A stretch of DNA of 39,744 nucleotides from Hyphomicrobiales bacterium (GTDB taxonomy: Bacteria > Pseudomonadota > Alphaproteobacteria > Rhizobiales > Rhizobiaceae), in contig UBTA01000086.1 of NCBI GenBank assembly GCA_900468065.1, positions 1 to 39,744 on the forward strand. Reading direction: 5' to 3'. The translations under genes were made by a program, and so were the position numbers. Positions 6,257 to 13,037 of this stretch are shown one piece after another. The number at the start of each line of letters is the position of its first letter. Positions within the stretch are counted from its first letter, which is position 1. Under the pieces are notes generated by a model. That model ran no database searches and had not been told where the DNA came from. It worked only from the letters and a program-made list of their open reading frames with translations.

Positions 6257-6483
6257 TCAACGCGACCGATCTCAAGGCCCTCGCCTATGCAACCGCCAAC
6301 ACCAGCCTCGACGATTTGTTGAAGGCTGGCGTGATCCCTACCGGCGACAACTCGTCGTGGCGTCGTTTCAACGACAACCTCGACATCTTCATCATCAAGC
6401 TCCCGGCTCCTCGACTTGAAGCGTTCGCAGACCTGATGAACCGCAAGGCAGGCCTTGAGGCCGCCCTGCAGGCCGCGGAGTAA
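6253..6483 (+). CDS. Hypothetical protein, 76 aa
   Basis: It starts at ATGA overlapping the previous stop. The product begins MINATDLKALAYATANTSLD, with a central IPTGDNSSWRRFNDNLDIFI and a helical C-terminus rich in Leu and Ala (RLEAFADLMNRKAGLEAALQ). It is small, soluble and acidic. Its middle part (SSWRRFNDNL, then KLPAPRLEAFADLM) suggests a folded domain, but the family is not recognised. It is translationally coupled within the early operon. Confidence 0.6.
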   Translation: MINATDLKALAYATANTSLDDLLKAGVIPTGDNSSWRRFNDNLDIFIIKLPAPRLEAFADLMNRKAGLEAALQAAE

Positions 6484-6488
6484 GATCG

Positions 6489-6629
6489 ATGACCCGCCCC
6501 GATCCGCTCATCCGCCCCTTCATCCCGCTTACGCCGTTGGCAATCAGCCAGCGCAATCCGAACAACTGGCTGGCCATCGCAGCCACGATCTCCTTTGCGC
6601 TCGGCTTGGCCGTCGCAGTTCAGCTTTAA
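6489..6629 (+). CDS. Small membrane protein, 46 aa
   Basis: A short frame from ATG 6489, six bases after the previous stop, encodes MTRPDPLIRPFIPLTPLAIS, then QRNPNNWLAIAATISFALGL, ending AVAVQL. The last 20 residues form one hydrophobic transmembrane helix at the extreme C-terminus, with a Pro-rich N-terminal part. Its place in an otherwise gap-free operon supports that it is real; without it there would be a 164-bp hole. It is shorter than usual annotation cut-offs. Function unknown. Confidence 0.55.
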   Translation: MTRPDPLIRPFIPLTPLAISQRNPNNWLAIAATISFALGLAVAVQL

Positions 6630-6647
6630 CCCGAAAGGACCATCGCA

Positions 6648-7670
6648 ATGAACGCAGTCGCAGCACTGAACCTTTGGCATTGGTGGCAGGAAGCATGCGC
6701 CGGACGCTTTGGTCCGATGCATGAGGGCCAGCCCGAACAGGGATACTATCGGAGCCGTTTCAAGGACGGCCAGTGGGAGCCGGTTGCTCTTTGGTTCGAG
6801 GGCGGCGAGTGGAAGGCGATGCGCGGCGAGCGCATGGTCGAGGACGCCGGTGAAGTCTGGAATTTCTGCCGGACCCATCCTGTCAGCTACGAGGCCTATC
6901 AAAAGGCAATCGACGGCGCTGGGTGGGACGACGAGCCGCCTGCGCCTGCTATCGGCCACAATCTGCCGACTGATCCGTTCGAAGCCCTCCAGGTCGAGTA
7001 CGCGGCCGAAAAGGAACAGGCCGAGGCGTTTATGAAGACGCCGATCAAAACGCAGGCCGAAGCCGACAAGTCGGCGATCTGGTCGAAGCGGCTGGCGACC
7101 ATCGCCAAGAAGGCGACCGACCTGCACAAGGTCGAGAAGCAGCCGCATCTCGATGCTGGCCGTAACGTGGACAACAAATGGCGCGACCTCAAGGAAGAGC
7201 CGGACGCGCTGAGCAAGAAGCTCAAGCGCCATCTGGATTCCTTCCTGCAGGAGGAAGCCCGCAAGGAACGTGAACGGCAAGCCGCTGCCCGCGCCGAAGC
7301 CGATCGCATCCAGCGAGAAGCCGACGCCGCCCGTGCCGAGGCCGAAAAGGCGGCTGCAAAGCCGACCTTCGATCCCGTATCCATCGCCGAGCACAACAAC
7401 CGGCTCGCCGAGGCGGAACGGCTGGAAGAGCAAGCCGCGCAGGCCAACCGCGACGCTCAGGCCCGCAACGCTTCAGCGGGCCGGACCGGCGCCAAGGTCT
7501 CGCTCCGCACCTTCACCTTTGCTGAGATCACCGATTTCGACGCGCTCCTGATGGCGCTGAAGGACCGGCAGGAAATCCGCGAAGTGGTCGAGACCATTGC
7601 CAACCGCGCCGCCAAGTCCGGTGTCGAGCTGGCTGGCATGGCGATCCGTTCCGAACAGAGGGCTGCATGA
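6648..7670 (+). CDS. Long coiled-coil phage protein upstream of recT
   Basis: The 340-aa product has three parts. Residues 1-90 form a Trp-rich globular region (NLWHWWQEA, GQWEPVALWFEGGEWKAM). Residues about 110-275 are a long charged helix with heptad-like Ala/Glu/Arg repeats (EEARKERERQAAARAEADRI), probably a coiled coil. Residues 285-340 form a small C-terminal domain (TFAEITDFDALLMALKDRQE). AAGGACC lies about 10 bases before the ATG. The gene is two genes upstream of recT and fully coupled to the next gene (ATGA). Coiled-coil proteins next to phage recombinases may act as SbcC-like or single-strand DNA accessory proteins, but there is no ATPase motif here, so function stays open. Confidence 0.75.
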   Translation: MNAVAALNLWHWWQEACAGRFGPMHEGQPEQGYYRSRFKDGQWEPVALWFEGGEWKAMRGERMVEDAGEVWNFCRTHPVSYEAYQKAIDGAGWDDEPPAPAIGHNLPTDPFEALQVEYAAEKEQAEAFMKTPIKTQAEADKSAIWSKRLATIAKKATDLHKVEKQPHLDAGRNVDNKWRDLKEEPDALSKKLKRHLDSFLQEEARKERERQAAARAEADRIQREADAARAEAEKAAAKPTFDPVSIAEHNNRLAEAERLEEQAAQANRDAQARNASAGRTGAKVSLRTFTFAEITDFDALLMALKDRQEIREVVETIANRAAKSGVELAGMAIRSEQRAA

Positions 7671-7915
7671 TGACCGAGACCGATCACCTCTACGTCGCCG
7701 CCGTCAAGTTCAAGTGGCAGAAGGATGAAAAAACGTACGACTACTTCATCCCAACCGAATTGACCGTTGCCGTAGGCAACAAGGTCGTCGTCGAGACGGC
7801 GCGCGGTGAAACCACCGTCGAGATCATGGAGATCAAGTCTGGGTCCGACAAGGCGCAGAAGAAAATCCTTCGCGTCGTCGAGCCTGAGCCCATTGTCGAA
7901 GGAGAAAGCGCATGA
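7667..7915 (+). CDS. Small beta-rich hypothetical protein, 82 aa
   Basis: The product starts MMTETDHLYVAAVKFKWQKD. It alternates hydrophobic and polar residues like a small beta-barrel (LTVAVGNKVVVETARGETTV, then EIMEIKSGSDK), with the GNKVVVET core resembling an SH3- or OB-like fold. It overlaps the stop of the coiled-coil gene (ATGA) and its own stop overlaps the recT start. It is tempting to see a DNA- or protein-binding helper of RecT, but no specific family is recognised. Confidence 0.6.
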   Translation: MMTETDHLYVAAVKFKWQKDEKTYDYFIPTELTVAVGNKVVVETARGETTVEIMEIKSGSDKAQKKILRVVEPEPIVEGESA

Positions 7916-8874
7916 ACGCTCATATCCCCGCTCTCGTCGGCGGCGGCCAGGTCATGGCCATCATCCCGCAGACCTTCGAGGAAACGTGGCGTGTTGCCAA
8001 GGCGGTCTATGTGGCGGGCCTCGCCCCGGCCGCCCTCATTGGCAAGCTCGTCGACGATGACGCCATCAGCGCGGTTGCAGTCTCGATCATGTCAGGCGCT
8101 GAACTTGGCCTTAAACCGATGGTCTCGCTTCGGAGCTTCACCGTCATCAACGGCAAGCCAGCGCTCTACGGCGATGGCCTGATCAACGTCGTCAGGCAAT
8201 CCGGAAGGGTGGCCTATCTTCGCACCGGCTGCGACACGGTCAACGACCAAATGATAGGTTGGTGTGAAGCGAAGCGCAGCGACACCGGAGAAGATAAACG
8301 CGTCGAGTTCAGTCAGGCTGACGCGGTTCGCGCCGGATTGTGGCCTAACAGCCCGACGGTTCGCCGCAAGATCTGGGAAAATAATCAGCAAGTCTGGAAG
8401 GATGTCCCTAACGACACGCCATGGGCTCGTTTCCCCCAGCGCATGCTGGCATGGCGCGCGGCAGGTTATTGCCTCCGAGAGCTGTTCGGCGACGTCTTGG
8501 GCGGCATTCGCGACGAGTTCGAGGTTCGCGAGATCGCCGATATGGAAGAAATGCGCGACGTGACGCCAGCGGCGGCGACGGTCACAAAACCACAGCCACC
8601 GAAGCCTCCTGCCCCGCCTGCGCCGCCCTCAGCGAAGGTCATTGAAGCCGAACCCGCTCAAGCCGCCGAAGCCGAATTCAATCTCGGCGACTTCCTCGAT
8701 CAGATCGAGACATCGTTGGCAGGTGCCAAGGATGACGCCGACGTAGAAGAACTCTGGACCGAATTCGACGCGCCGGCCGTCCTTGAAACCGAGGGTCATG
8801 CCGACATGATCGATGCGGCCTATGCTATCCGCGACCGCCGCCTTTCCGCTCTCTCGACTGTGAGCGCTGGCTGA
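7912..8874 (+). CDS. recT: RecT-family single-strand annealing protein
   Basis: The 320-aa product carries the RecT core at residues about 20-190. Landmarks are FEETWRVAKAVYVAGLAP, ISAVAVSIMSGAELGLKPMV, and the conserved beta strand and turn SLRSFTVINGKPALYGDGL, followed by RFPQRMLAWRAAGYCLRELF. RecT proteins bind single-stranded DNA and anneal complementary strands in phage recombination. The C-terminal 130 residues begin with a Pro/Ala linker (KPQPPKPPAPPAPP) and end in an acidic domain, a layout suited to protein contacts. GGAGAAAGCGC precedes the ATG, which overlaps the previous stop. No lambda-Exo or RecE-type exonuclease is seen next to it. Confidence 0.85.
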   Translation: MNAHIPALVGGGQVMAIIPQTFEETWRVAKAVYVAGLAPAALIGKLVDDDAISAVAVSIMSGAELGLKPMVSLRSFTVINGKPALYGDGLINVVRQSGRVAYLRTGCDTVNDQMIGWCEAKRSDTGEDKRVEFSQADAVRAGLWPNSPTVRRKIWENNQQVWKDVPNDTPWARFPQRMLAWRAAGYCLRELFGDVLGGIRDEFEVREIADMEEMRDVTPAAATVTKPQPPKPPAPPAPPSAKVIEAEPAQAAEAEFNLGDFLDQIETSLAGAKDDADVEELWTEFDAPAVLETEGHADMIDAAYAIRDRRLSALSTVSAG

Positions 8875-8876
8875 TC

Positions 8877-9359
8877 ATGGGCACCGTCAACCGCATCGTA
8901 GCAAACGAACTCGACAAGGATATCCTCATCCGGTTGATCCGGGCGAGGAAGCCCCCGTTCACGACCACGATGACGGATGGCAAGCACCGGACGAACCCGC
9001 AGAACAAGCTTCAGCGGAAATGGATGACCGAGATCGCCGACCAGCTCGGCGACCGGACCGCCGAGGAAGTGCGCGGCGAATGCAAGCTCATGCTGGGCGT
9101 ACCAATCCTGCGCGCCGAGAATGAGGCGTTCTGCAAAGCCTATGACGAACACGTCAAGCCGCTGTCCTACGAGCAGAAGCTGGCCTTCATGATGATGCCG
9201 CTCGACTTCCCAGTTACCCGGCTAATGACCACGGCGCAGAGCAAGCAATATCTGGATGCGATCCACCGGCATTACTCGGCGCAGGGCATCTATCTTACCA
9301 ATCCAGAAGATCGCGGGCGCTCCGGTTCCGACCGGCAGGCAGAGCGGAGGGCGTCATGA
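8877..9359 (+). CDS. NinB/YbcN-like recombination protein (tentative)
   Basis: The 160-aa product begins MGTVNRIVANELDKDILIRL. It holds the segment RTNPQNKLQRKWMTEIADQL (residues about 40-59), which resembles the 'R(S/T)..QN.l..kwl.dia.q' signature of NinB/YbcN proteins, and ends with TTAQSKQYLDAIHRHYSAQG. NinB binds single-stranded DNA and takes part in lambda recombination. The place directly after recT fits this role. The match is by pattern, so confidence in the name is moderate; that it is a real gene is nearly certain from the coupling on both sides. Confidence 0.6.
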   Translation: MGTVNRIVANELDKDILIRLIRARKPPFTTTMTDGKHRTNPQNKLQRKWMTEIADQLGDRTAEEVRGECKLMLGVPILRAENEAFCKAYDEHVKPLSYEQKLAFMMMPLDFPVTRLMTTAQSKQYLDAIHRHYSAQGIYLTNPEDRGRSGSDRQAERRAS

Positions 9360-9556
9360 ACCGCCTCATGCTAATCGCAATCCAGTCATGGAACTCATGG
9401 CGCGCGAAACGACGGCTGGCCAGAGCCCTGCCGGCCGTAGCCGAGCGAAAGCAGAAGATCGCCACGCTCCGTCGCCAGCACAAGCCGACGAAGCCGATCA
9501 TAGCCGAAAACTACCAGGACATTCACGAAGCGCTTGGCGTTCGGAGGAGCAAGTAA
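9356..9556 (+). CDS. Small basic hypothetical protein, 66 aa
   Basis: The ATG overlaps the previous stop (ATGA) and the TAA overlaps the next ATG (TAATG). The product starts MNRLMLIAIQSWNSWRAKRR and is strongly basic (Arg and Lys spread over the first 45 residues), mostly helical, with a less charged C-terminus (IIAENYQDIHEALGVRRSK). The charge suggests nucleic-acid binding. No family recognised. Confidence 0.55.
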   Translation: MNRLMLIAIQSWNSWRAKRRLARALPAVAERKQKIATLRRQHKPTKPIIAENYQDIHEALGVRRSK

Positions 9557-10308
9557 TGGCTGAGAACAGCAAGATCGAGTGGACCGACCATACCTTCAAT
9601 CCGTGGATTGGCTGCACCAAGGTCTCCCCGGCCTGTGACGGCTGCTATGCGGAAAACCTGATGGCGAACCGGTACGGCCGGGTTGCATGGGGACCGGGCG
9701 AGGATCGTCAGCGCACGGGCACCGCCAACTGGCGGAAGCCGATCGCATGGGACAAGGAAGCAAAGACCGCTGGTACCCGCCCATATGTCTTCTGCGCATC
9801 GCTCGCTGACGTCTTCGACAACGAAGTTGATGAGGTCTGGCGGTACGATCTCATGAACCTGATCGAGGCCACACCGAACTTGATCTGGCTTCTCCTGACC
9901 AAGCGTATCGGCAATGTCATGAAGATGACAGATCCGAAGCGCGGTTGCCGCCCTCTCCCGCGCAACGCTGCTGTCGGCGCGACGATCGCCAACCAGCCGG
10001 AATACGACCGGGACCGCGTGAAGCTCTGGGAGGTCAAGACCTCGCTCGATCCGCTGTTCACCTTCGGCAGCTATGAGCCGCTTCTGAGCCGGATCATCCT
10101 CGACAAGTATGCGCCGGATTGGATCATCACCGGCGGCGAGACCGATCAGGGCTCTCACAAGGCACGTCACACCGACCCGGACAACTTCCGCTACCTGCGC
10201 GACCAAAGCGCCGCTCTGGGCCGCGCGTTCTTCATGAAGCAGATGACACGGAAGGAAACGATCCCGGCCGACCTTCTCGTCCGCCAGTGGCCCGAGGTAG
10301 CAGCATGA
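9556..10308 (+). CDS. DUF5131 (phage Gp37/Gp68 family) protein
   Basis: The 250-aa product starts MAENSKIEWTDHTFNPWIGC, continues with TKVSPACDGCYAENLMANRY, and includes WLLLTKRIGNVMKMTDPKRG and ITGGETDQGSHKARHTDP. These are hallmarks of the DUF5131 (Gp37/Gp68) family found in many phages. The cluster C-x6-C-x2-C-Y-A (residues about 20-30) looks like an iron-sulphur or radical-SAM-type site; the enzymatic activity is not established to my knowledge. The family is full length here. GGAGGAGC precedes the ATG by 5 bases and the start overlaps the previous stop. Confidence 0.85.
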   Translation: MAENSKIEWTDHTFNPWIGCTKVSPACDGCYAENLMANRYGRVAWGPGEDRQRTGTANWRKPIAWDKEAKTAGTRPYVFCASLADVFDNEVDEVWRYDLMNLIEATPNLIWLLLTKRIGNVMKMTDPKRGCRPLPRNAAVGATIANQPEYDRDRVKLWEVKTSLDPLFTFGSYEPLLSRIILDKYAPDWIITGGETDQGSHKARHTDPDNFRYLRDQSAALGRAFFMKQMTRKETIPADLLVRQWPEVAA

Positions 10309-10724
10309 GCAGCCGTCAACAGCGCCTCGCTGCCAAATCCTTCGAACGTCGCGGCCTTCGCGGTCATTGGGGAGAATGGCGCAAGTCTCCGCTACCCGCT
10401 GGAATTCCCGGCAGCCGTGTCGGCGGATGGTGCCAAGAGGTCCGCGAGACATGGGCCAATAACCTTTATGTCGTCCTGATCCGGCCGTTTCTCGACGATG
10501 ACGGTAATGGAGTGATCCACCTCGCCATCCGCACCGCATCGAACCTTGAGCCCCCGTGGCGCGATATGCAGCGCATCAAGAACGAAATCTGCGGCGCGGA
10601 ATCCACCGCTGTTCAGGTCATGCCGCCGTCGTCGGAACTAATCGACGAGGCCGACATGTATCATATGTGGGTGCTGTCCAGCCGTCTGCCGTTCACTCTG
10701 ACATACCGGAGGGCTGCAGCATGA
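10305..10724 (+). CDS. Phage hypothetical protein, 139 aa (DUF7694-like)
   Basis: It starts at ATGA overlapping the DUF5131 stop. The product begins MSSRQQRLAAKSFERRGLRG, and its C-terminal half carries WRDMQRIKNEICGAESTAVQ, VMPPSSELIDEADMYHMWVL. I associate this 'PPW..MQRIKNE..G...AV.V.PP...L.DEA..YH.WVL' block with small phage proteins of unknown role (DUF7694-type), from memory. The N-terminus is basic (RGLRGHWGEWRKS). It is coupled to the following membrane protein by another ATGA overlap. Function unknown. Confidence 0.65.
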   Translation: MSSRQQRLAAKSFERRGLRGHWGEWRKSPLPAGIPGSRVGGWCQEVRETWANNLYVVLIRPFLDDDGNGVIHLAIRTASNLEPPWRDMQRIKNEICGAESTAVQVMPPSSELIDEADMYHMWVLSSRLPFTLTYRRAAA

Positions 10725-10903
10725 TCGGCAACATCATCGCCTACACGCTGGTCTTGTGTTTCGCCCTGCCCGGTGTCTGCGGTCTCGTCGCCACTGTCCT
10801 GGCGATGCGCAAAAAGGAATACGACGACGCGGTGACGCTATTCTACCCGAGCACGGTATTGCTTGCGGTCGCGCTGTTCTTTGCCTGGGTGTGGGGGATC
10901 TGA
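10721..10903 (+). CDS. Two-helix membrane protein, 60 aa
   Basis: The product starts MIGNIIAYTLVLCFALPGVC. Two hydrophobic helices (residues about 3-27 and 42-59) flank a charged loop (RKKEYDDAVTLFYP), giving a hairpin with both ends probably outside the cytoplasm. Start and stop both overlap their neighbours. In a lytic region such a protein would suggest a holin, but it lies among early genes with no endolysin nearby, so it is better described as a small membrane protein of unknown role. Confidence 0.6.
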   Translation: MIGNIIAYTLVLCFALPGVCGLVATVLAMRKKEYDDAVTLFYPSTVLLAVALFFAWVWGI

Positions 10904-11307
10904 TGGCCCGGCGTGAATTCTCCAGAACCGTCTATGCCCAGATCGTGAAGCGGGCTCTGCATCCGAAGCACGGGATATGCTGCGAAGGCTGCGGCCTGGT
11001 GCTCGGAGCAAAGCCCTATCATATCGACCACACAATTCCCGACGCGCTTCAGGTCGACAAAACCCGGAAGCTGACGGTCGATGACGGCAAGCTGCTCGGC
11101 GTCGAGTGCTGCCACGCGCCAAAAACAAAGGTCGATGTCGCGGTGATTGCCGAGGCGAAGCGTCGGGAAGCGAAGTTCCTTGGCTTCGCCCGCAAGGCCG
11201 CGCCGATCAAATCCGCTCCATTCCAGAAATCCGAGAAGGCCGCCAAGCGAGTGCCGAAGCCATCGCTGCCCAATCGCCAGCTTTACGTCCAGGGGGACCG
11301 TTCATGA
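10903..11307 (+). CDS. HNH endonuclease-like protein
   Basis: The 134-aa product has a clear HNH/beta-beta-alpha-metal layout: CCEGCG (Cys27-x2-Cys30, zinc knuckle), the catalytic YHIDHTIPDAL (His40, Asp42, His43), and GVECCHAPKTKVD (about 67-78), where the third HNH position is expected. The tail is basic with Lys/Pro repeats. Such proteins cut or nick DNA; in phages HNH enzymes occur near packaging genes or as recombination nucleases. Here, in the early operon with RecT, a resolvase-like or host-takeover role is possible. The start overlaps the membrane-protein stop (TGATG). It is the last gene before the rightward operon meets the opposing 11371-11550 gene. Confidence 0.8.
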   Translation: MARREFSRTVYAQIVKRALHPKHGICCEGCGLVLGAKPYHIDHTIPDALQVDKTRKLTVDDGKLLGVECCHAPKTKVDVAVIAEAKRREAKFLGFARKAAPIKSAPFQKSEKAAKRVPKPSLPNRQLYVQGDRS

Positions 11308-11370
11308 CCGAGCAAGAACACATCGGATCTGTCGCCATGGGCGCCCCATCACCCCAAGAACATGTGGTGT

Positions 11371-11550
11371 CTACTTTCTCGGTCGAAGACGCTCCTTATC
11401 CTCGTCCGGAAACGCGGCCTGAAGAACCGCGTCTACTTGTTCCAAAAATGACTGCCACATCGGTTTGTCAAACATTTCCGAGTTCTCGGGCAATCCGTGA
11501 AAACGACATAAAGCGCGAGCCGCCCGCTCGCGAGGACCTTTCTCATCCAT
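11371..11550 (-). CDS. Hidden antisense gene; paralogue of the 4074-4262 protein, 59 aa
   Basis: On the minus strand, ATG 11550 with GGAGGG about 9 bases upstream opens a 59-codon frame. It encodes MDEKGPRERAARALCRFHGL, then PENSEMFDKPMWQSFLEQVD, then AVLQAAFPDEDKERLRPRK. It aligns without gaps with the 62-aa protein after the repressor; 30 of the first 46 positions are identical, including the whole RERAARALCRF block and PMW-SFL. The local sequence is more A/T-rich than the flanking operon genes. It is a one-gene insertion facing against the early operon, so early transcription would run antisense through it; it is probably expressed in lysogeny. Function unknown. Confidence 0.8.
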   Translation of the reverse strand: MDEKGPRERAARALCRFHGLPENSEMFDKPMWQSFLEQVDAVLQAAFPDEDKERLRPRK

Positions 11551-11681
11551 CTGTATTACCCTCCGATTTACAGTCGAATTTCGAACAGTCGTGCGGGGGA
11601 ATTAACATTGCCACATTCGGCTACGTTGGGAAAATCAACTTAATCGGATCTACCGAGAGCAACCACGCGCCTACCCTCGGA

Positions 11682-11960
11682 ATGGAGGGGGCAGACAGCA
11701 TCAGCGTCGGCGTTGGCATGGCTATCGCAGCGGGCATTATCATGAAGGTTTCGACCGATGACGATGATGAGGAGTGCTGCATTGCCTGTGAGGAGCCACT
11801 CGAAGATGGCGACCCGGTTTACTGGGATGTCAACGACACCGGCCACATTCACGCCGCATGCTGCGGTCCCGAGCGGGAAAGCTACGTCAACGCCGATGGT
11901 GAACCGCTGAAGGATGGTGAGCCTATCCCGGAACCTTTCGCGTGGAGGCCTGAGCGATGA
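11682..11960 (+). CDS. Small Cys-rich protein, start uncertain
   Basis: The convincing part is STDDDDEECCIACEEPLEDG onwards, then DPVYWDVNDTGHIHAACCGP, and a DGEPLKDGEPIPEPF repeat at the end. The C-x2-C (CIAC) plus H-x-A-C-C pattern suggests a small zinc-ribbon or treble-clef fold. ATGs at 11682, 11718 and 11742 are all possible and none has a strong Shine-Dalgarno site. The open frame extends up to 11304, overlapping the HNH stop, but that part is the complement of the 11371-11550 gene and looks non-coding. The insertion of that gene may have removed the original start. It overlaps the next gene by 4 bases (ATGA). Confidence 0.55.
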   Translation: MEGADSISVGVGMAIAAGIIMKVSTDDDDEECCIACEEPLEDGDPVYWDVNDTGHIHAACCGPERESYVNADGEPLKDGEPIPEPFAWRPER

Positions 11961-12340
11961 GCATCGAGCAGAGAGCATTGTTCGAAACTGCGGTGGTCGA
12001 GCGCCTGAAAGAAAGCGGATTTCTGGAAATCGAGATCCGCACAGAATGCCTTGTGCGATGCGACGACGGTTACCAGGACGAGGTGATCAACGCTGGCTGG
12101 CATTACTGGAACACCGCAATTGCTACGACCCCCGCGCTCCAAAAGAATGCGGTAACGGCAGTACAGGGCGTGGAGGCAGAGAGCTTACAGGCAGAGCTGG
12201 CCGCTATCCGCAACTCAGTCCGCAACGCAATGGGTGCCATCGAAAGCAATCAGGTTGTGGATAAGGATGTGCACGGAACCCTCAACGGCGTACTGAAGCG
12301 CCTCGACGCCCTCGTCGGCGCAAAGGAGCGGAAGCAATGA
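11957..12340 (+). CDS. Hypothetical phage protein, 127 aa
   Basis: The product starts MSIEQRALFETAVVERLKES, followed by a compact N-terminal domain (EIEIRTECLVRCDDGYQDEV, INAGWHYW) and a helical C-terminus (ELAAIRNSVRNAMGAIESNQ, LNGVLKRLDALVGAKE) that may pair as a coiled coil. No known motif is seen. It is joined to both neighbours by ATGA overlaps. Function unknown. Confidence 0.65.
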   Translation: MSIEQRALFETAVVERLKESGFLEIEIRTECLVRCDDGYQDEVINAGWHYWNTAIATTPALQKNAVTAVQGVEAESLQAELAAIRNSVRNAMGAIESNQVVDKDVHGTLNGVLKRLDALVGAKERKQ

Positions 12341-12765
12341 ACCTCGACACAGCAATCAAACTCGCGACAGACGCGCACGCCGGCCAGATCGATAAGTCTG
12401 GCGAGCCGTATATTCTTCATCCGCTCCGGGTCATGCTGGCCATGAAGACCGACGAGGAAAGAATCGTCGCCGTCCTGCATGATGTGGTCGAGGACAGCGC
12501 ATGGACCTGCGACGACCTCTATTGGCAGCACGGGTTCAAACCGGAGATCGTCCAAGCCGTTGCCGCGCTCACTCGCGGGAAGGATGAGGACTATTTCGAC
12601 TTCATCCGCCGGCTGGCGCCGAACCCGATCGCTCGATCGGTGAAGATCGCCGATATCCGCGACAACCTCGATCCAAGCCGCGGGTTGCCGTCCGACCCAA
12701 AGGTGACCGAGCGGGTCGAGAAGTACCGGCGAGCTCTGGAAATGCTGCGGGAGGTGCACGAATGA
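12337..12765 (+). CDS. HD-domain (p)ppGpp hydrolase-like protein (MESH1/SpoT type)
   Basis: The 142-aa product is almost only an HD domain of the RelA/SpoT hydrolase type. It has HAGQIDKSGEPYILHPLRVM with His28, AVLHDVVEDS with the His48-Asp49 pair, and SVKIADIRDNLDPSR with Asp106 and Asn110. These are the manganese- and substrate-binding positions in MESH1 and SpoT-HD. No synthetase, TGS or ACT domain is present. The expected reaction is removal of the 3'-pyrophosphate from (p)ppGpp or a related nucleotide; some single-domain members act on NADPH or have other targets. In the early operon it could blunt the host stringent response during induction; that role is inferred. Confidence 0.8.
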   Translation: MNLDTAIKLATDAHAGQIDKSGEPYILHPLRVMLAMKTDEERIVAVLHDVVEDSAWTCDDLYWQHGFKPEIVQAVAALTRGKDEDYFDFIRRLAPNPIARSVKIADIRDNLDPSRGLPSDPKVTERVEKYRRALEMLREVHE

Positions 12766-13037
12766 CGGTCAGACGAGCAGCGCAGGTTCCCGCCGGAAGC
12801 TGGCCACCGCGGATGAATGCGGAAATGGCGGCTGGCTACTGCGGCGAAAAACACGTTGAGGACTTCCTCGATCGAGTTGGCAAGACCTATCCAAACCCGC
12901 GCGTTGTGGACAGCACGCGTCGAAAATTCTGGTATCGTGACGATCTTGACCGCGCGATGAACATCAATGTACCGAACGCGCCGTCAGGATTGGGAGCAAA
13001 GTTCCGTGGTAAGATCGGGCAAGAGCGGCATGGTTGA
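12762..13037 (+). CDS. Putative excisionase / winged-helix DNA-binding protein
   Basis: The 91-aa product starts MTVRRAAQVPAGSWPPRMNA. It contains a MerR/Xis-like element at residues 15-65: MNAEMAAGYCGEKHVEDFLD, then a wing region and RRKFWYRDDLDRAM, matching 'aA.ylG....f...v......p.....rr.w.r.dLd.am'. It lies directly upstream of the integrase, overlapping it by 8 bases, the standard place for an excisionase. GGGAGGTG precedes the ATG. It would direct Int toward excision. It could also be an AlpA-like regulator; the position favours Xis. Confidence 0.65.
   Translation: MTVRRAAQVPAGSWPPRMNAEMAAGYCGEKHVEDFLDRVGKTYPNPRVVDSTRRKFWYRDDLDRAMNINVPNAPSGLGAKFRGKIGQERHG

Noticed and set aside
7733..7742. 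ACGTACGA inside the 82-aa gene as a sixth operator
   Set aside because: Only one arm is present and it lies in coding sequence.
10721..10903. Two-helix protein as a holin
   Set aside because: It lies in the early operon with no endolysin or spanin nearby.
11304..11681. Upstream extension of the 11682-11960 frame to an ATG overlapping the HNH stop
   Set aside because: This stretch is the complement of the minus-strand paralogue gene and does not look like protein; only the part from about 11682 on does.
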